Assembly (NCBI GenBank): GCA_913058185.1
Contig: CAJXQX010000012.1
Location: 1-64,000, forward strand
Reading direction: 5' to 3'
Origin: an uncultured Verrucomicrobiota bacterium
GTDB lineage: Bacteria > Verrucomicrobiota > Verrucomicrobiia > Opitutales > Opitutaceae
DNA length: 64,000 nt
Below the pieces are notes generated by a model. The model did not search any database and had not been told where the DNA came from. It saw only the letters and a list, made by a program, of their open reading frames with translations. The translations under genes and the position numbers were made by a program. Position 1 is the first letter of the stretch. Each line of letters opens with the position of its first letter. Below, one piece after another: positions 20,849 to 31,201 of the stretch.

Positions 20849-21766
20849 TCAATCCTTCGACGATCGCACATCGAGAGCGTCGCGGAGGCCGTCGCCGAGG
20901 AAGTTGAGTGAGAAGAGAGTCAGGGAGAACACCACACCGGGGAACATGAGTAACCAGGGGTATTCTTCCATCTTCTCGGCTCCGTCCTTGATGAGCACAC
21001 CCCACGAACTGAGGGGAGGCTGCACGCCGAGTCCGAGGAAGCTTAAAAATGCTTCCAACAACATAACCGCCGGGATAGTGAGGGTGGTATAAACGATGAT
21101 CGGCCCGAGGATGTTGGGGATCATGTGGCGGAAAATAATCCGCCGTTTGCCGAGACCAATCGACCGCGCTGCTTCGATGAACTCCATCTTCTTCAGCGAC
21201 ATGATTTGTCCGCGCACGATCCGGGACATGGTCAGCCATTCGACCGCGCCGATGGCGAGGAAGAGCAACCAGATGTCACGACCGAAAAAGACCATCAACA
21301 GGATCACGAAAATCGTGAAAGGCAGGGCATACATGATGTCGACGATGCGCATCATGAGGGAATCGATCTTACCGCCGAAGAATCCCGCGACCGCACCGTA
21401 GACCACGCCGATAGTCAGCGCCACGAAAGTGGCACATAGACCCACGCCGATCGAAATACGACCGCCAACCAACAGACGCACGAGGAGGTCACGTCCGAGT
21501 TGATCGGTGCCCAACCAATGGGCGCCGCTCGGAGGCGAGAAGGTGTTATTGAGGTTATTGTCCTCGTAGCCGTAGGGACTGAGCCATGGGCCGACGATAC
21601 ACGCGATCGCGAGGACGATCAGCACCGTGCCGCCAAAGACGGCGAGCTTGTTCTTGGCGAGGCGATGCCACGCATCTTTCCAAAGGGAAGTGCCTTGTTC
21701 GAGATCTTCCGGAAGCGGAATACCGGACGGAAGTCGATCTGCGGAGGAGGAGAGTGAGACAGACAT
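20849..21766 (-). CDS. oppC: Oligopeptide/dipeptide ABC transporter permease, OppC-type
   Basis: 305 aa; GTDQLGRDLLVRLLVGGRISIGVG, ..RHMIPNILGPIIVYTTLTIPAVMLLEAFLSFLGLG. Confidence 0.9.
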   Translation of the reverse strand: MSVSLSSSADRLPSGIPLPEDLEQGTSLWKDAWHRLAKNKLAVFGGTVLIVLAIACIVGPWLSPYGYEDNNLNNTFSPPSGAHWLGTDQLGRDLLVRLLVGGRISIGVGLCATFVALTIGVVYGAVAGFFGGKIDSLMMRIVDIMYALPFTIFVILLMVFFGRDIWLLFLAIGAVEWLTMSRIVRGQIMSLKKMEFIEAARSIGLGKRRIIFRHMIPNILGPIIVYTTLTIPAVMLLEAFLSFLGLGVQPPLSSWGVLIKDGAEKMEEYPWLLMFPGVVFSLTLFSLNFLGDGLRDALDVRSSKD

Positions 21767-21772
21767 GGCGGC

Positions 21773-22690
21773 TTAATCGAATTTAAGTTTCGGGTTCAGC
21801 CACACCTGCACCACGTCAACGACGAGATTAAGGACAATGATGAGGCTCGCGTAGAGAATGACGGTGCCGAGCACCAACGTGTAGTCGCGGTTGAAGGCGC
21901 TATTAACGAATTCGCGCCCGAGACCGGGGATTTGGAAAATCGTCTCGATCACGAATGATCCGGTAAGAATACCAGCGATAGCCGGACCGAGGAATGAGAC
22001 GACGGGGAGCAGGCCACCTTTCAGGGCGTGGCGGAAAATCACGCGAAACTCACTCGCCCCTTTGGCGCGGGCCGTGCGGATGTAGTCTTGATTGAGGATC
22101 TCCAGCATGCCGCCCCGGGTGAGACGCGCGACGTAGGCCGAGTAAACCAGACCGAGGGTCGCAGCCGGGAGGACCCGGTCGTAGCTGGTATACCAGCCAG
22201 AGGCGTTGAACCAGCCGAGGTGGATGGCGAAGACGAGGACAAGTATCGGGCCGAGCACGAATGTCGGTATACAGATACCGGTCATCGCGATCGACGACGA
22301 GACGTAGTCCAACCACGTGTTTCGTTTTATGGCGGCGATGACGCCGAGCGTGATACCGAAGACCAAGGCCACGGCGAGCGAGGTTAGGCCCAGCTCGAGT
22401 GATACGGGCAGTTTGTCGGCGATAATTTCGTTTACCGTGCGATTCGGGTATTTGAATGACGGACCGAGGTCTCCCTTCATCAAACTACCGAGATAGTCGA
22501 AGTATTGCTGGTATAGCGGCTTATCCAGACCGTAATGCGCTTCGAGGTTGGCCTTAATCTCGGGGCTAACAGCCTTTTCCGAGGTGAAGGGGCCTCCGGG
22601 CACAAACCGGATCATGAAGAAAGTCGCCGTGATGATGATCAGCAGGACTGGAATGGTCTCTAGCAGTCGACGGGCGATGAATCGAAACAT
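21773..22690 (-). CDS. oppB: Oligopeptide/dipeptide ABC transporter permease, OppB-type
   Basis: Re-started at MFRFIARRLLETIPVLLIIITATFFMIRFVPGGPF; ..TARAKGASEFRVIFRHALKGGLLPVVSFLG. Confidence 0.92.
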   Translation of the reverse strand: MFRFIARRLLETIPVLLIIITATFFMIRFVPGGPFTSEKAVSPEIKANLEAHYGLDKPLYQQYFDYLGSLMKGDLGPSFKYPNRTVNEIIADKLPVSLELGLTSLAVALVFGITLGVIAAIKRNTWLDYVSSSIAMTGICIPTFVLGPILVLVFAIHLGWFNASGWYTSYDRVLPAATLGLVYSAYVARLTRGGMLEILNQDYIRTARAKGASEFRVIFRHALKGGLLPVVSFLGPAIAGILTGSFVIETIFQIPGLGREFVNSAFNRDYTLVLGTVILYASLIIVLNLVVDVVQVWLNPKLKFD

Positions 22691-22819
22691 AAGTGGAGGG
22701 GAAACGTGGGATGCCTGCTCGCAACAAGAACGAGAGACGGGGGGAGATCTTGCGCTCCTCGCGGGCTCACAAAAGCACAAAAACCGTCATTTCGGCACAA
22801 TCTATACGATTCTTTCGGA

Positions 22820-24230
22820 TCATCGACTGCCTCGGCCCAACAACGCCACCGGCACGGTCGCTAACATAATTTTCGCATCCAGCCAAAGGCTTCATTGGTC
22901 GATGTAAGTCAGATCCAGTCCCACCCAATCAGAGAAATCGGCGATATCGCTGCGGCCACTGATCTGCCAAAGCCCAGTCAGGCCGGGTTTTACACTCAAT
23001 CGGCGACGATCGGTGCCTTCCGCGATCGCCTTCACTTCACTCACGGGTAGGGGACGGGGCCCGACCAAACTCATTTCGCCTCGGAGCACGTTCCAGAGTT
23101 GAGGTAACTCATCCAGGCTGTGGTGACGCAAAAATCGTCCCAATCCCGTTACGCGAGGATCGTCCGTCATTTTGAAAACGGGCCCTTTCATTTCGTTTTG
23201 ATCCGCCAGCTGCTCCTGCTCCGCCTCGGCGCCTAACCGCATGGTGCGGAACTTCAATATGGTGAACTCGCGACCATTTTTACCGCCTCGAGGTTGGTGA
23301 AAAAATACGGGACCGCGGGAGGTTAATTTAATCGCAACCGCGATGATCAATAGGATGGGGCTCAGCCCGATCATGAGCACCGCCGACATTAAATAGTCCA
23401 AGGCCTGTTTGATCGAGAGCGCCATCGCCGATGCCGTTTGAGCTCGGACATACAGCACCGGTTCTCCGCCAAAGTCGTCGACGGCCAGGCGCCAACCTGA
23501 TTGCAACGGCACGCCCGGTCGCATCAATAGCTCCACGCCCTCGCGCTCGCCGATCGCTAGTAACGGTTGCATGGCTATCGTATCCACGCCACGCATACTT
23601 GCGATCACAGCGTCGATCGACTCGCGGTGCATCAGGTCTTCGAAATCTGACGGAGTGGTCGTAGCCGGATCACATTCACTCACGGTGATGATGGCCTCGC
23701 GCTCCATGGCGGAAAGAGCAGATTGGGCTACCGTATTTTCGCTGGATGTGCCTACTCATAATACCCGGCGCTGCCACCGCTCATCGCCGGCGCTCCAGGC
23801 GGAGAGCTCATGTCGCACATACACCAGAAATCCGCCAAATGCTCCGACTAGAATCACCACCGAACGGGCGACGTCAGCGCGCAACAAAAACGACATCATG
23901 ATCGTCGCCAAGACGGTGTAGAGTCCGGAGCGCACCACGATCATCATGGTGCCCAATTTGGACGTCAGTCGCGGTTGAGTATAGAAACCTTGGCTACCCA
24001 GTATCCATGGTCCGGCCAGTGCGACTCAAGGGAAGAGCCACAGATAAGTGGTGATGCCTCGCAACTCAGGTAGATCGAACACCACGGCATTGGCGCGCAG
24101 CCCGTAGGCCGCGGCGAGCAGCGAGCATTAACAGGCCGCCGTCGGCGACTTGGCCGAGTCGGGTGCGGGCTTTGCGGGGGTGAGACAGCATGAGAAGAGC
24201 GAAAAATGCGGAGCCGAAGCCACTAGTTCA
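22820..24230 (-). pseudogene. Polyprenyl-phosphate sugar transferase (exopolysaccharide glycosylphosphotransferase), multiply disrupted
   Basis: Catalytic part intact (SRGPVFFHQPRGGKNGREFTILKFRTM, RFLRHHSLDELPQLWNVLRGEMSLVGPRP, KPGLTGLWQISGRSD). In-frame TGA at 22892-22894, 23756-23758, 24026-24028 and a frameshift near 24118-24125; homologous-looking sequence resumes after each lesion (YIDQ*SLWLDAKIMLATVPVALLGRGSR; RRVL*VGTSS; YLWLFP*VALAGPWILGSQGFY). 5' end approximate. Confidence 0.85.
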
Positions 24231-24342
24231 GCGGTGGTTCACAGAGTCGCAAGTTCATAGCGTGTAGCGAAATATCCTAAAAAGCCCTCAATTACCGAAA
24301 AACTTGAAACTTTTAGCGGCGTTGTCGGGTGATAAAAGCAGC

Positions 24343-26760
24343 ATGCTTTCAGATCTTCGCTTCACCCTGCGCTCTTTGCGCAAGTCTCCAGGATTCACCT
24401 TTATCGCCATTTTACCCTCGCCCTGGGTCTGAGCGTAAACACCACGATGTTTAGCATCGTCAACGCGGTCCTCTTCAAGGACTTGCCTTACGAGGACCAA
24501 GATTCGTTGATTTCCGTCAATTTATCTAATCCGGAGCGCGGTTGGGATCAGGTCCCGCTTTCGATGGAGGAGTTTAACGATCTGGCAGAGGCCCAGACTT
24601 CGTTCAGCATGCTGAGCGCGCTGCAGTCGGGAACCTTCAACGTCAGTGGCAACGATCTCACGCCCGAGCGTTTTACGGGCTCTTGGATGACAGGTCCTGG
24701 ATTGCATTTAATCGGAGCAAAACCGAAAATGGGCCGCTGGTGGGAGGCCTCGGACAACGCCCCCGATGCGGCGCCAGTCGTGGTGATCAGCGAGAAACTT
24801 TGGCAAAATCGCTACGGGTCGGCCCTCGACATCATTGGCCGCACGATCAGGGCCAATGGCGAAATTGCCACGATCATCGGGGTGACGGACGGGGAATTTG
24901 ATTACCCCGATGAAAACGACCTTTGGATGCCGCGCCGATACACCCGCACCGACGAGGACCGGGAGACCCGTTATCTGCAAGTCGATGCCCGCTTGAAACC
25001 GGGTGTGCCCTTGTCCGTCGCTCAACAGGAGCTGGAAGTGATTTTCTCCCGGTGGCAGCAGACTTACCCGCAGGACTATGAAGGATTGGAGATCCGGGTA
25101 GCGTGGATGTGGGATAATTTCGTGGGCGATGACGTGAAGCAGATGCTCGGGATCATGACCGGGGCGGTCACGATGGTATTGCTCATTGCCGGCACCAATG
25201 TAGCGAACTTGTTATTAGTTCGAGGTGGCGTGCGTTCGAAAGAAATGGCCATTCGCACCGCCCTCGGTGGGTCGCGTTGGCGGACACTTCGACTCATGTT
25301 GATGGAGAGTTTGGTCTTGGCCGCAGGTGGGGCGATTTTGGGATTACCCCTCGCGCAAGGCCTCCTGAAGGCGTTCGATCGGGCCATCTCTGGCACCGAT
25401 GATGGGCCACCGGCTTGGCTGCAGTGGGAAATGGATGGTCTCGTCCTGCTCTACGTGCTGAGCGCGGTTTTGTTCACCTGTGTGGTGGCGGGATTGATGC
25501 CAGCGATACGTATGATGCGGTCCAATCTCACTTCGTTTCTCAACGACGCTTCGCGAGGTTCCACCGGAGCGTCATCCGGGAAACTTACGCGGGCACTGGT
25601 CATTGCTGAGGTCGCCTTCTCGTGCGTTCTCCTTGTCATGTCGGGACTGATGATTCGTTCCGTGGTCGAGGCGGCGAATGTTCCACTCGGCTACAACCCG
25701 ACGGGCATTATGACATCACGAGTGGGATTGCCGGAGGCGCAGTATGGCGAGGATCAGCAGATGATAGATTTTTTTCGCAACCTGAGGCAGAACATCGCAC
25801 GTCGTCCCGAGGTAACGGCCGTTGGTCTGTCATCACGGCTCCCGACATGGGATGGCGACGATCCGGTCGTGCTTGAAAATTCCCCGTTTTCGGGCGGGTC
25901 GCGGCAGCCCGAGGCGGAGAAGGTTTTGTCTCGCCCGGATGGATGGATGTGATGGGGGTTTCGATGTTGGAGGGCCGTGATTTTGATGATCGCGATACGC
26001 TCGACCGCGACCTCGTGGCCATCGTGAACGATAGGGCGGCTCAAGAATTTTGGCCGAATCAAAACGCGATAGGGTAACGCTTCAAATTGGGTGATGTCGA
26101 CGACGTCGTGGACGCATCCTGGGTCACCGTGGTGGGCGTGATCCCTTCGATTTATCAGGGTGAATTTGAAGAGGCGGTCGGCCCCCAGACTTATCGACCC
26201 GTAGCCCAGGAGACGCGCCGATTTTACTCTCTGTTCGTTCGCACGATGGATGGCGATATCACGGCCGCCGCCGCGTTAATGCGCGAGGAGGAGCGGCGGA
26301 TCGATCCAGATCTGCCGATCTATTGGGTGGTGCCGTTGCAGAGCCACCTCGATGATGCGCTTTTTTTAAGAAACTTTTAGCCTGGATATTTGGAGTCTTC
26401 GGCGGCGTAGCACTCGTGCTAGCGGGAGTGGGAATTTACGGCGTGATGGCCTATAGCGTGAGTCAGCGCACCCAAGAGATTGGGGTGCGGATGGCACTCG
26501 GGGCTTCACCGCGTGATGTGCTGCAGCTCATCCTCCGTCAAAGCGGGGTGCACCTCGTTATTGGTATGGTGCTAGGACTCGGGATGGCGTATTTCGCGGG
26601 GCAACTACTCGGCTCATTTCTATTCGGTGTAGAGCCGGGGGACCTGCCGACGTTCACCGCAACATTCGTGGTTCTGATGTCGGCAGGCACGATCGCCTGC
26701 CTCGTGCCAGCGCTTCGAGCCTTGCGGGTCAGTCCGATGGAAGCAATGCGTTACGAGTAG
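24343..26760 (+). pseudogene. FtsX/MacB-like ABC permease (ADOP-type), multiply disrupted
   Basis: MLSDLRFTLRSLRKSPGFTFIAI[fs]TLALGLSVNTTMFSIVNAVLFKDLPY...[fs ~25925]VSPGWMDVMGVSMLEGRDF...NQNAIG*RFKLG (TAA 26075-26077)...[fs ~26367]KLLAWIFGVFGGVALVLAGVGIYGVMAYSVSQRTQEIGVRMALGASPRDVL. Confidence 0.88.
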
Positions 26761-26767
26761 GTGAAGG

Positions 26768-26880
26768 GTAGGGACGGACCGCCGGGCCGTCCGCGTATGG
26801 CAAGGTGCCCTGGGTGGCTGGGGTGGTGTCTTATCAATCGGCCAAGCAGTGCTCGGCGCGCCCAGCGGTCACGCCCTGCC
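26768..26880. repeat. Inverted pair of GTAG/GCAG-headed REP-like palindromes
   Basis: GTAGGGACGGACCGCCGGGCCGTCC (+) and minus-strand GCAGGGCGTGACCGCTGGGCGCGCC. Confidence 0.7.
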
Positions 26881-26892
26881 TGGGCATTTTCC

Positions 26893-27882
26893 TCACTTTC
26901 CGCTATACCAAATACCCCGGCGCCAATTGTGGGCCTGGAGCTTGGTTAGCAGGTCTTTGGGCATGGCGGGCAGGTCACTCACGCCGCAGTTGGCTTCGGC
27001 CTGATAAACCGTGCGGATGCCGGGGATGACGAGAGAAACTGCGGGATGAGATAGCACGAATTTGAGTGCGGCTTGGGGCATCGTATAACCCGAATCTGCT
27101 ACATCGGCTTTGATCGCATCGACTTTTTTCACGACTCGGCCGATACGATCACCGGCAAAATAATCACTGCGGAAGTCGTCATCGGGAAACTTGGTTTCGT
27201 CGGTGAACTTTCCGGTGAGGGCGCCTTCATCGAATGCGACCCGCACAATCACACCGACGCCACATTCAGCGGCGACATCGAGTAGCTCGGCGGCGGGTTC
27301 TTGCTCGAGGATGTTGTAGATGACCTGAACGGAATCGATCCAACCGTCGCGCATCAGTTGGATCACGGAATTCTGATCTTGTTCCGGAGTCGAAACCCCG
27401 ATGAGGCCAATTTTTCCTTCAGCCTGCATCTCGCGCAGGATTTTGAACGGGGTTGGATTTCGGTTCCAGGCGCGCGTCCAGGTGTGGAGTTGCAACAGGT
27501 CGAGTTTGTCGGTGCCGAGACACGTCATGCGTGCGGCGACGTTTTTACGGAGGTAGGATTCTGAGTAACGCTCCTTGGTCTTGCAGTAAGGGGAGGGAGG
27601 CCACTCGCCGTCGGAAGGTGGGGTTTTGGTGGCGACGAAAATCGATTCCTCTTTTCCGGCGGCTCGGCGTTCCCGCAGGACTTGCCCGATCAGCTTCTCG
27701 CTCTTGCCGCCGCCATATCCCTCTGCCGTATCGATAAAGGTGCAGCCGAGGTCGAGGGCGCGATTGAGGGCGGCCAACGAATCGCCGTCGTCCTGATCGC
27801 CCCAAGAGCCACCGATGGCCCAGGCGCCGTAGCCGATTTCAGAAGTCGTGAGGTCGTGTTTGCCGAATTTGCGGTATTTCAT
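26893..27882 (-). CDS. Aldo/keto reductase
   Basis: 329 aa; GYGAWAIGGSWG, FIDTAEGYGGGKSEKLIG, LDLLQLHTW, GVSTPEQ, VIPGIRTVYQAEAN. Confidence 0.93.
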   Translation of the reverse strand: MKYRKFGKHDLTTSEIGYGAWAIGGSWGDQDDGDSLAALNRALDLGCTFIDTAEGYGGGKSEKLIGQVLRERRAAGKEESIFVATKTPPSDGEWPPSPYCKTKERYSESYLRKNVAARMTCLGTDKLDLLQLHTWTRAWNRNPTPFKILREMQAEGKIGLIGVSTPEQDQNSVIQLMRDGWIDSVQVIYNILEQEPAAELLDVAAECGVGVIVRVAFDEGALTGKFTDETKFPDDDFRSDYFAGDRIGRVVKKVDAIKADVADSGYTMPQAALKFVLSHPAVSLVIPGIRTVYQAEANCGVSDLPAMPKDLLTKLQAHNWRRGIWYSGK

Positions 27883-27906
27883 CGATGGAGAGGGAGTTAG
27901 CAGAGA

Positions 27907-29376
27907 TTAGTCGACGGGGACGAGGCGAATAATTTTGTCCGGTCTGTTAACTGCCAAGTAAATGTAGCCGTCGGGTCCCGTGCTCACATCGCGGCAGCGG
28001 CCGATGTCTTGGAGGATGATTTCTTGGCTTTTGAAGACTCCTTTATCGAGGACAACCCGACGCAGGTTTCGATCGGCCAAAGCGGTCACGAGTAGGTTGT
28101 CACTCCAGGCGGGGAATTGATGGGCGTCGTAGAAATCGATTCCACAGACGGCGATGGACGGGGTCCAATGATGGATGGGTTGTTCCAGTCCCGCCCGCGC
28201 GGTTTCGCCGGTGATGGGGGTGCCGTTGTAGTTCATGCCGTAGGTAATCAGAGGCCAACCGTAGTTGAGGGCGGGTCTAATTTGATTCAATTCATCGCCG
28301 CCCCTCGGGCCGTGTTCCGTGGCCCACAACGTGCCGTCACGGGGGTTGAGGTCTAGGCCCTGCGGATTGCGGTGTCCGATACTCCAGATCGACGGAACGG
28401 CTCCGGGTTGATTTACGAAGGGATTGTCGGGAGGCACCCGACCGTCGTCGAAAAGGCGATGGATTTTCCCATTGGGACGGAATGGGTCTTGCGCCTCTTC
28501 TTTGGCCCCACGATCGCCAATGGAGAAGAATAGGTAGCCTGCCTCATCGAATACGATGCGGCTACCGAAGTGATACCCGCCGGCCTTTGGGTAGTGTTCC
28601 TCCGCTCCTTCGTAGATGGTTTCTTGATCGATCCAGCTTTCGTCTTCGATCCGGCCTCGCACGATTTTGGTCAGACTCAAACGGCTGCCGGTAAGTTTGG
28701 TTTGGAGATCCGCGAACGAGAGATAGATCCAACCGTTGTTTTGATAGTCAGGGTGGGCGACGGCATCAAACAAACCCGCTTGACTGAGGGCATCCACATT
28801 GGGGGTGTCGTTGATCGGATCCGATAGTTTCCCGTCGCGCCAAAGACGTAGATCACCGGATTTCTCGGTGATAAGCAGCGTGCCATCGGGAAGCCAGTTG
28901 ACGCCCCAGGGACTATCCACCTCATCGGTTACAACTTCTACCCGAAATTGATGCTCGGCGGTGGTGACGATTTGGTTGGCATCGGGTTTGGGTGAGGCGG
29001 GGGGATTGAGCGCATGCTTGGATCGTTGCTCCCGAATGTAGACGACCAAGGCCCTGACTTGGGCATCGGAAAACACTTCGCCAAATGCAGGCATGCCAAC
29101 CGCGGGATCACCGGTTATGATTTGAGCCGTGATCGCGGCATCGGTGCCGCCGTGAGTCCACACCTCATCGAGCATACTCGGGGCGATGCCACCAGTCAGA
29201 TTCTCGCCGTGGCAACTCACGCAGAACTGCTGGTAGGTCTGCTCCGCGTTGCGGGTTTCGTCGCTACAGCCGGGAAACGAAGAAATCAGCAGAAGTCCAC
29301 TGCTGGCAGCGATGACGGAGAGATGGGCAAGGCGCATCGAACTACACTGGGCAGCAGGATCTCGGATGCAACTCAC
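27907..29376 (-). CDS. Soluble PQQ-dependent sugar dehydrogenase with N-terminal cytochrome c domain
   Basis: CVSCHGENLTGG heme motif and MPAFGEVFSDAQVRALVVYIREQ at N-terminus, then SPWGVNWLPDGTLLITEKSGDLRL...GHRNPQGLDLNPRDGTLWATEHGPRGGDELN. Confidence 0.9.
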   Translation of the reverse strand: MSCIRDPAAQCSSMRLAHLSVIAASSGLLLISSFPGCSDETRNAEQTYQQFCVSCHGENLTGGIAPSMLDEVWTHGGTDAAITAQIITGDPAVGMPAFGEVFSDAQVRALVVYIREQRSKHALNPPASPKPDANQIVTTAEHQFRVEVVTDEVDSPWGVNWLPDGTLLITEKSGDLRLWRDGKLSDPINDTPNVDALSQAGLFDAVAHPDYQNNGWIYLSFADLQTKLTGSRLSLTKIVRGRIEDESWIDQETIYEGAEEHYPKAGGYHFGSRIVFDEAGYLFFSIGDRGAKEEAQDPFRPNGKIHRLFDDGRVPPDNPFVNQPGAVPSIWSIGHRNPQGLDLNPRDGTLWATEHGPRGGDELNQIRPALNYGWPLITYGMNYNGTPITGETARAGLEQPIHHWTPSIAVCGIDFYDAHQFPAWSDNLLVTALADRNLRRVVLDKGVFKSQEIILQDIGRCRDVSTGPDGYIYLAVNRPDKIIRLVPVD

Positions 29377-29421
29377 CCGACAGGTTCCTGTTAGTAATCG
29401 GCGAACCCACTGGTCCCGGCG

Positions 29422-31188
29422 CTAGAACCCGGACGGAGCCGCGTCGGGATTCCGGGAGTCACTAACTCCGAGGAGCAGGCCGATTTCGGCTTCAAACATG
29501 ATGCTTTCGGCATCGCCGAAATAACGGGCAACGCGATTGCTCTCGTGGGAGTAAAGTCGACGCAGCGCGAATTCGTGTCCCATGTTACGTAGAGTCTCAA
29601 TGGTGTCGGGAGACGAAAACAATGGTTCGTGTTGGATTCGATCAGGTTGCCACTGATGATGAAATCGAGGGGTATCGACGGCGAGGGTCAAAGGCAACTC
29701 GTGATCGATCACATTGAGCATGATTTGGAGCACCGTGGTGATGATGGTGGGGCCACCGGGTGCTCCCACGGTCAGGAACGGGCGGCCGTCCTTGAGCACG
29801 ATGGTAGGAGTCATGGATGAGAGTGGTCGCTTGCCCGGAAGCACCGCATTTGCTTCGCTCTGGAGCAAGCCGTATTGGTTTTTTACCCCGACTTTGGCGG
29901 TGAAGTCATCCATCTCGTTGTTCATGAGAAAACCGGCCCCGGCGACGGTGACACTGTTCCCATAGTTACCATTCAGCGTGTAAGTAGATGAGGCCACATT
30001 TCCTTCACTATCGGCGGCGGCAAAGTGAGTGGTCTCCGTGGATTCGGTCGCGGCGGAAAGGCTCGATTCCAGCTCGTCGCTGGAGCTGGCACGCAGCGGA
30101 TCGAAGTCACGCATCATTCGACTGATATAGGATGGATGGGTCAGCTCGGCTTGGGGCACATCGTAAAAATCGGGATCTCCTAAATAAAGTGCGCGATCAT
30201 GAAACGCCCGTCGCATGGCCTCTACCACAAGGTGGCTATATTGAGCCGAGTGGAGTTGTAGTTTTGCTAGGTCGTAGGGTTCTAGCATACCCAAGATCTG
30301 CATCAAGGCGATGCCCCCGGAGCTGGGTGGCGGCATGGTGATGAACTCGTAACCACGGTATTTTCCCCGGATCGCCTCGCGCTCAATGGGACGGTATTGG
30401 GCGAGATCCTCGTGGGTGATGAGCCCACCACCATTTCTCTGGTCCTTTACGATCAGATCGGCAGTTTCGCCGTGGTAAAAATCCTTCGCGCCGTGTTGTT
30501 GAATTCGAGCGAGTGTCGCGGCGAGATCGGGTTGGCGAAATAACTCACCCGCGGCGTAGTGATTGCCGTCCCGCGAAAAGATACGGTGAGACTCGGGGTT
30601 GGATTCGAAGCGTTCGCGGTGCGCCACCAGGTGCTGAGCGAAGGTGGGCGACATGACGAAACCCTCGGCGGCGAGCCGACGAGCCGGTTCGACCACATCG
30701 GGCCAACTCACCTTGCCCGAGCCGTAGTGTTTCCACGCGTGTTCTAATCCCGCTACGGTCCCGGGGACGCCGTTGGCTAAATAGCCCTGACGCGAGCGCA
30801 TGGTTACTGGTGCTCCAGACTCGTCCAAATACATATCACGGTGCGCTGCGAGCGGAGCCACTTCGCGGAAATCGAGTGCAACGGATCTACCGTTGGCTCG
30901 ATGGATTATCATGAATCCGCCACCGCCGAGGTTTCCGGCCTTGGGTAGAGTCACGGCCAGGGCTAGACCGGTGGCGACCGCACCATCGATCGCATTGCCG
31001 CCTGCGCGCATGATCGAAGCGCCGGCCTCCGATGCCAGATGTTGGCCCGAAACCACCATGGCCTTTTGGCCTTCGACGGGCTCTCGCCCAAACAAGGCAG
31101 GCAGGACTAATACAGCCGCTATACCGACAGTGATGAATCGGCACCTGCGGGGGAGTGCTTGCAGCAGAGATAGGGTGAGGGAATTCAA
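29422..31188 (-). CDS. ggt: Gamma-glutamyltransferase
   Basis: 588 aa; GGNAIDGAVATGLALAVTLPKAGNLGGGGFMI, TTHFAAADSEGNVASSTYTLNGNYGN, KRPLSSMTPTIVLKDGRPFLTVGAPGG. Confidence 0.95.
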   Translation of the reverse strand: MNSLTLSLLQALPRRCRFITVGIAAVLVLPALFGREPVEGQKAMVVSGQHLASEAGASIMRAGGNAIDGAVATGLALAVTLPKAGNLGGGGFMIIHRANGRSVALDFREVAPLAAHRDMYLDESGAPVTMRSRQGYLANGVPGTVAGLEHAWKHYGSGKVSWPDVVEPARRLAAEGFVMSPTFAQHLVAHRERFESNPESHRIFSRDGNHYAAGELFRQPDLAATLARIQQHGAKDFYHGETADLIVKDQRNGGGLITHEDLAQYRPIEREAIRGKYRGYEFITMPPPSSGGIALMQILGMLEPYDLAKLQLHSAQYSHLVVEAMRRAFHDRALYLGDPDFYDVPQAELTHPSYISRMMRDFDPLRASSSDELESSLSAATESTETTHFAAADSEGNVASSTYTLNGNYGNSVTVAGAGFLMNNEMDDFTAKVGVKNQYGLLQSEANAVLPGKRPLSSMTPTIVLKDGRPFLTVGAPGGPTIITTVLQIMLNVIDHELPLTLAVDTPRFHHQWQPDRIQHEPLFSSPDTIETLRNMGHEFALRRLYSHESNRVARYFGDAESIMFEAEIGLLLGVSDSRNPDAAPSGF

Positions 31189-31201
31189 ATCGAAGTTTGA
31201 G

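Noticed and set aside
22892-24028. TGA recoding to Trp or selenocysteine in the sugar transferase
   Set aside because: Other intact genes (e.g. gpmI, glnB) use TGA as terminator, the gene also has a frameshift, and other disrupted genes have TAA, so decay is simpler than recoding.
26367-26373. Programmed frameshift at the T7 run in the permease gene
   Set aside because: Three other lesions in the same gene make decay or homopolymer error more likely than programmed slippage.
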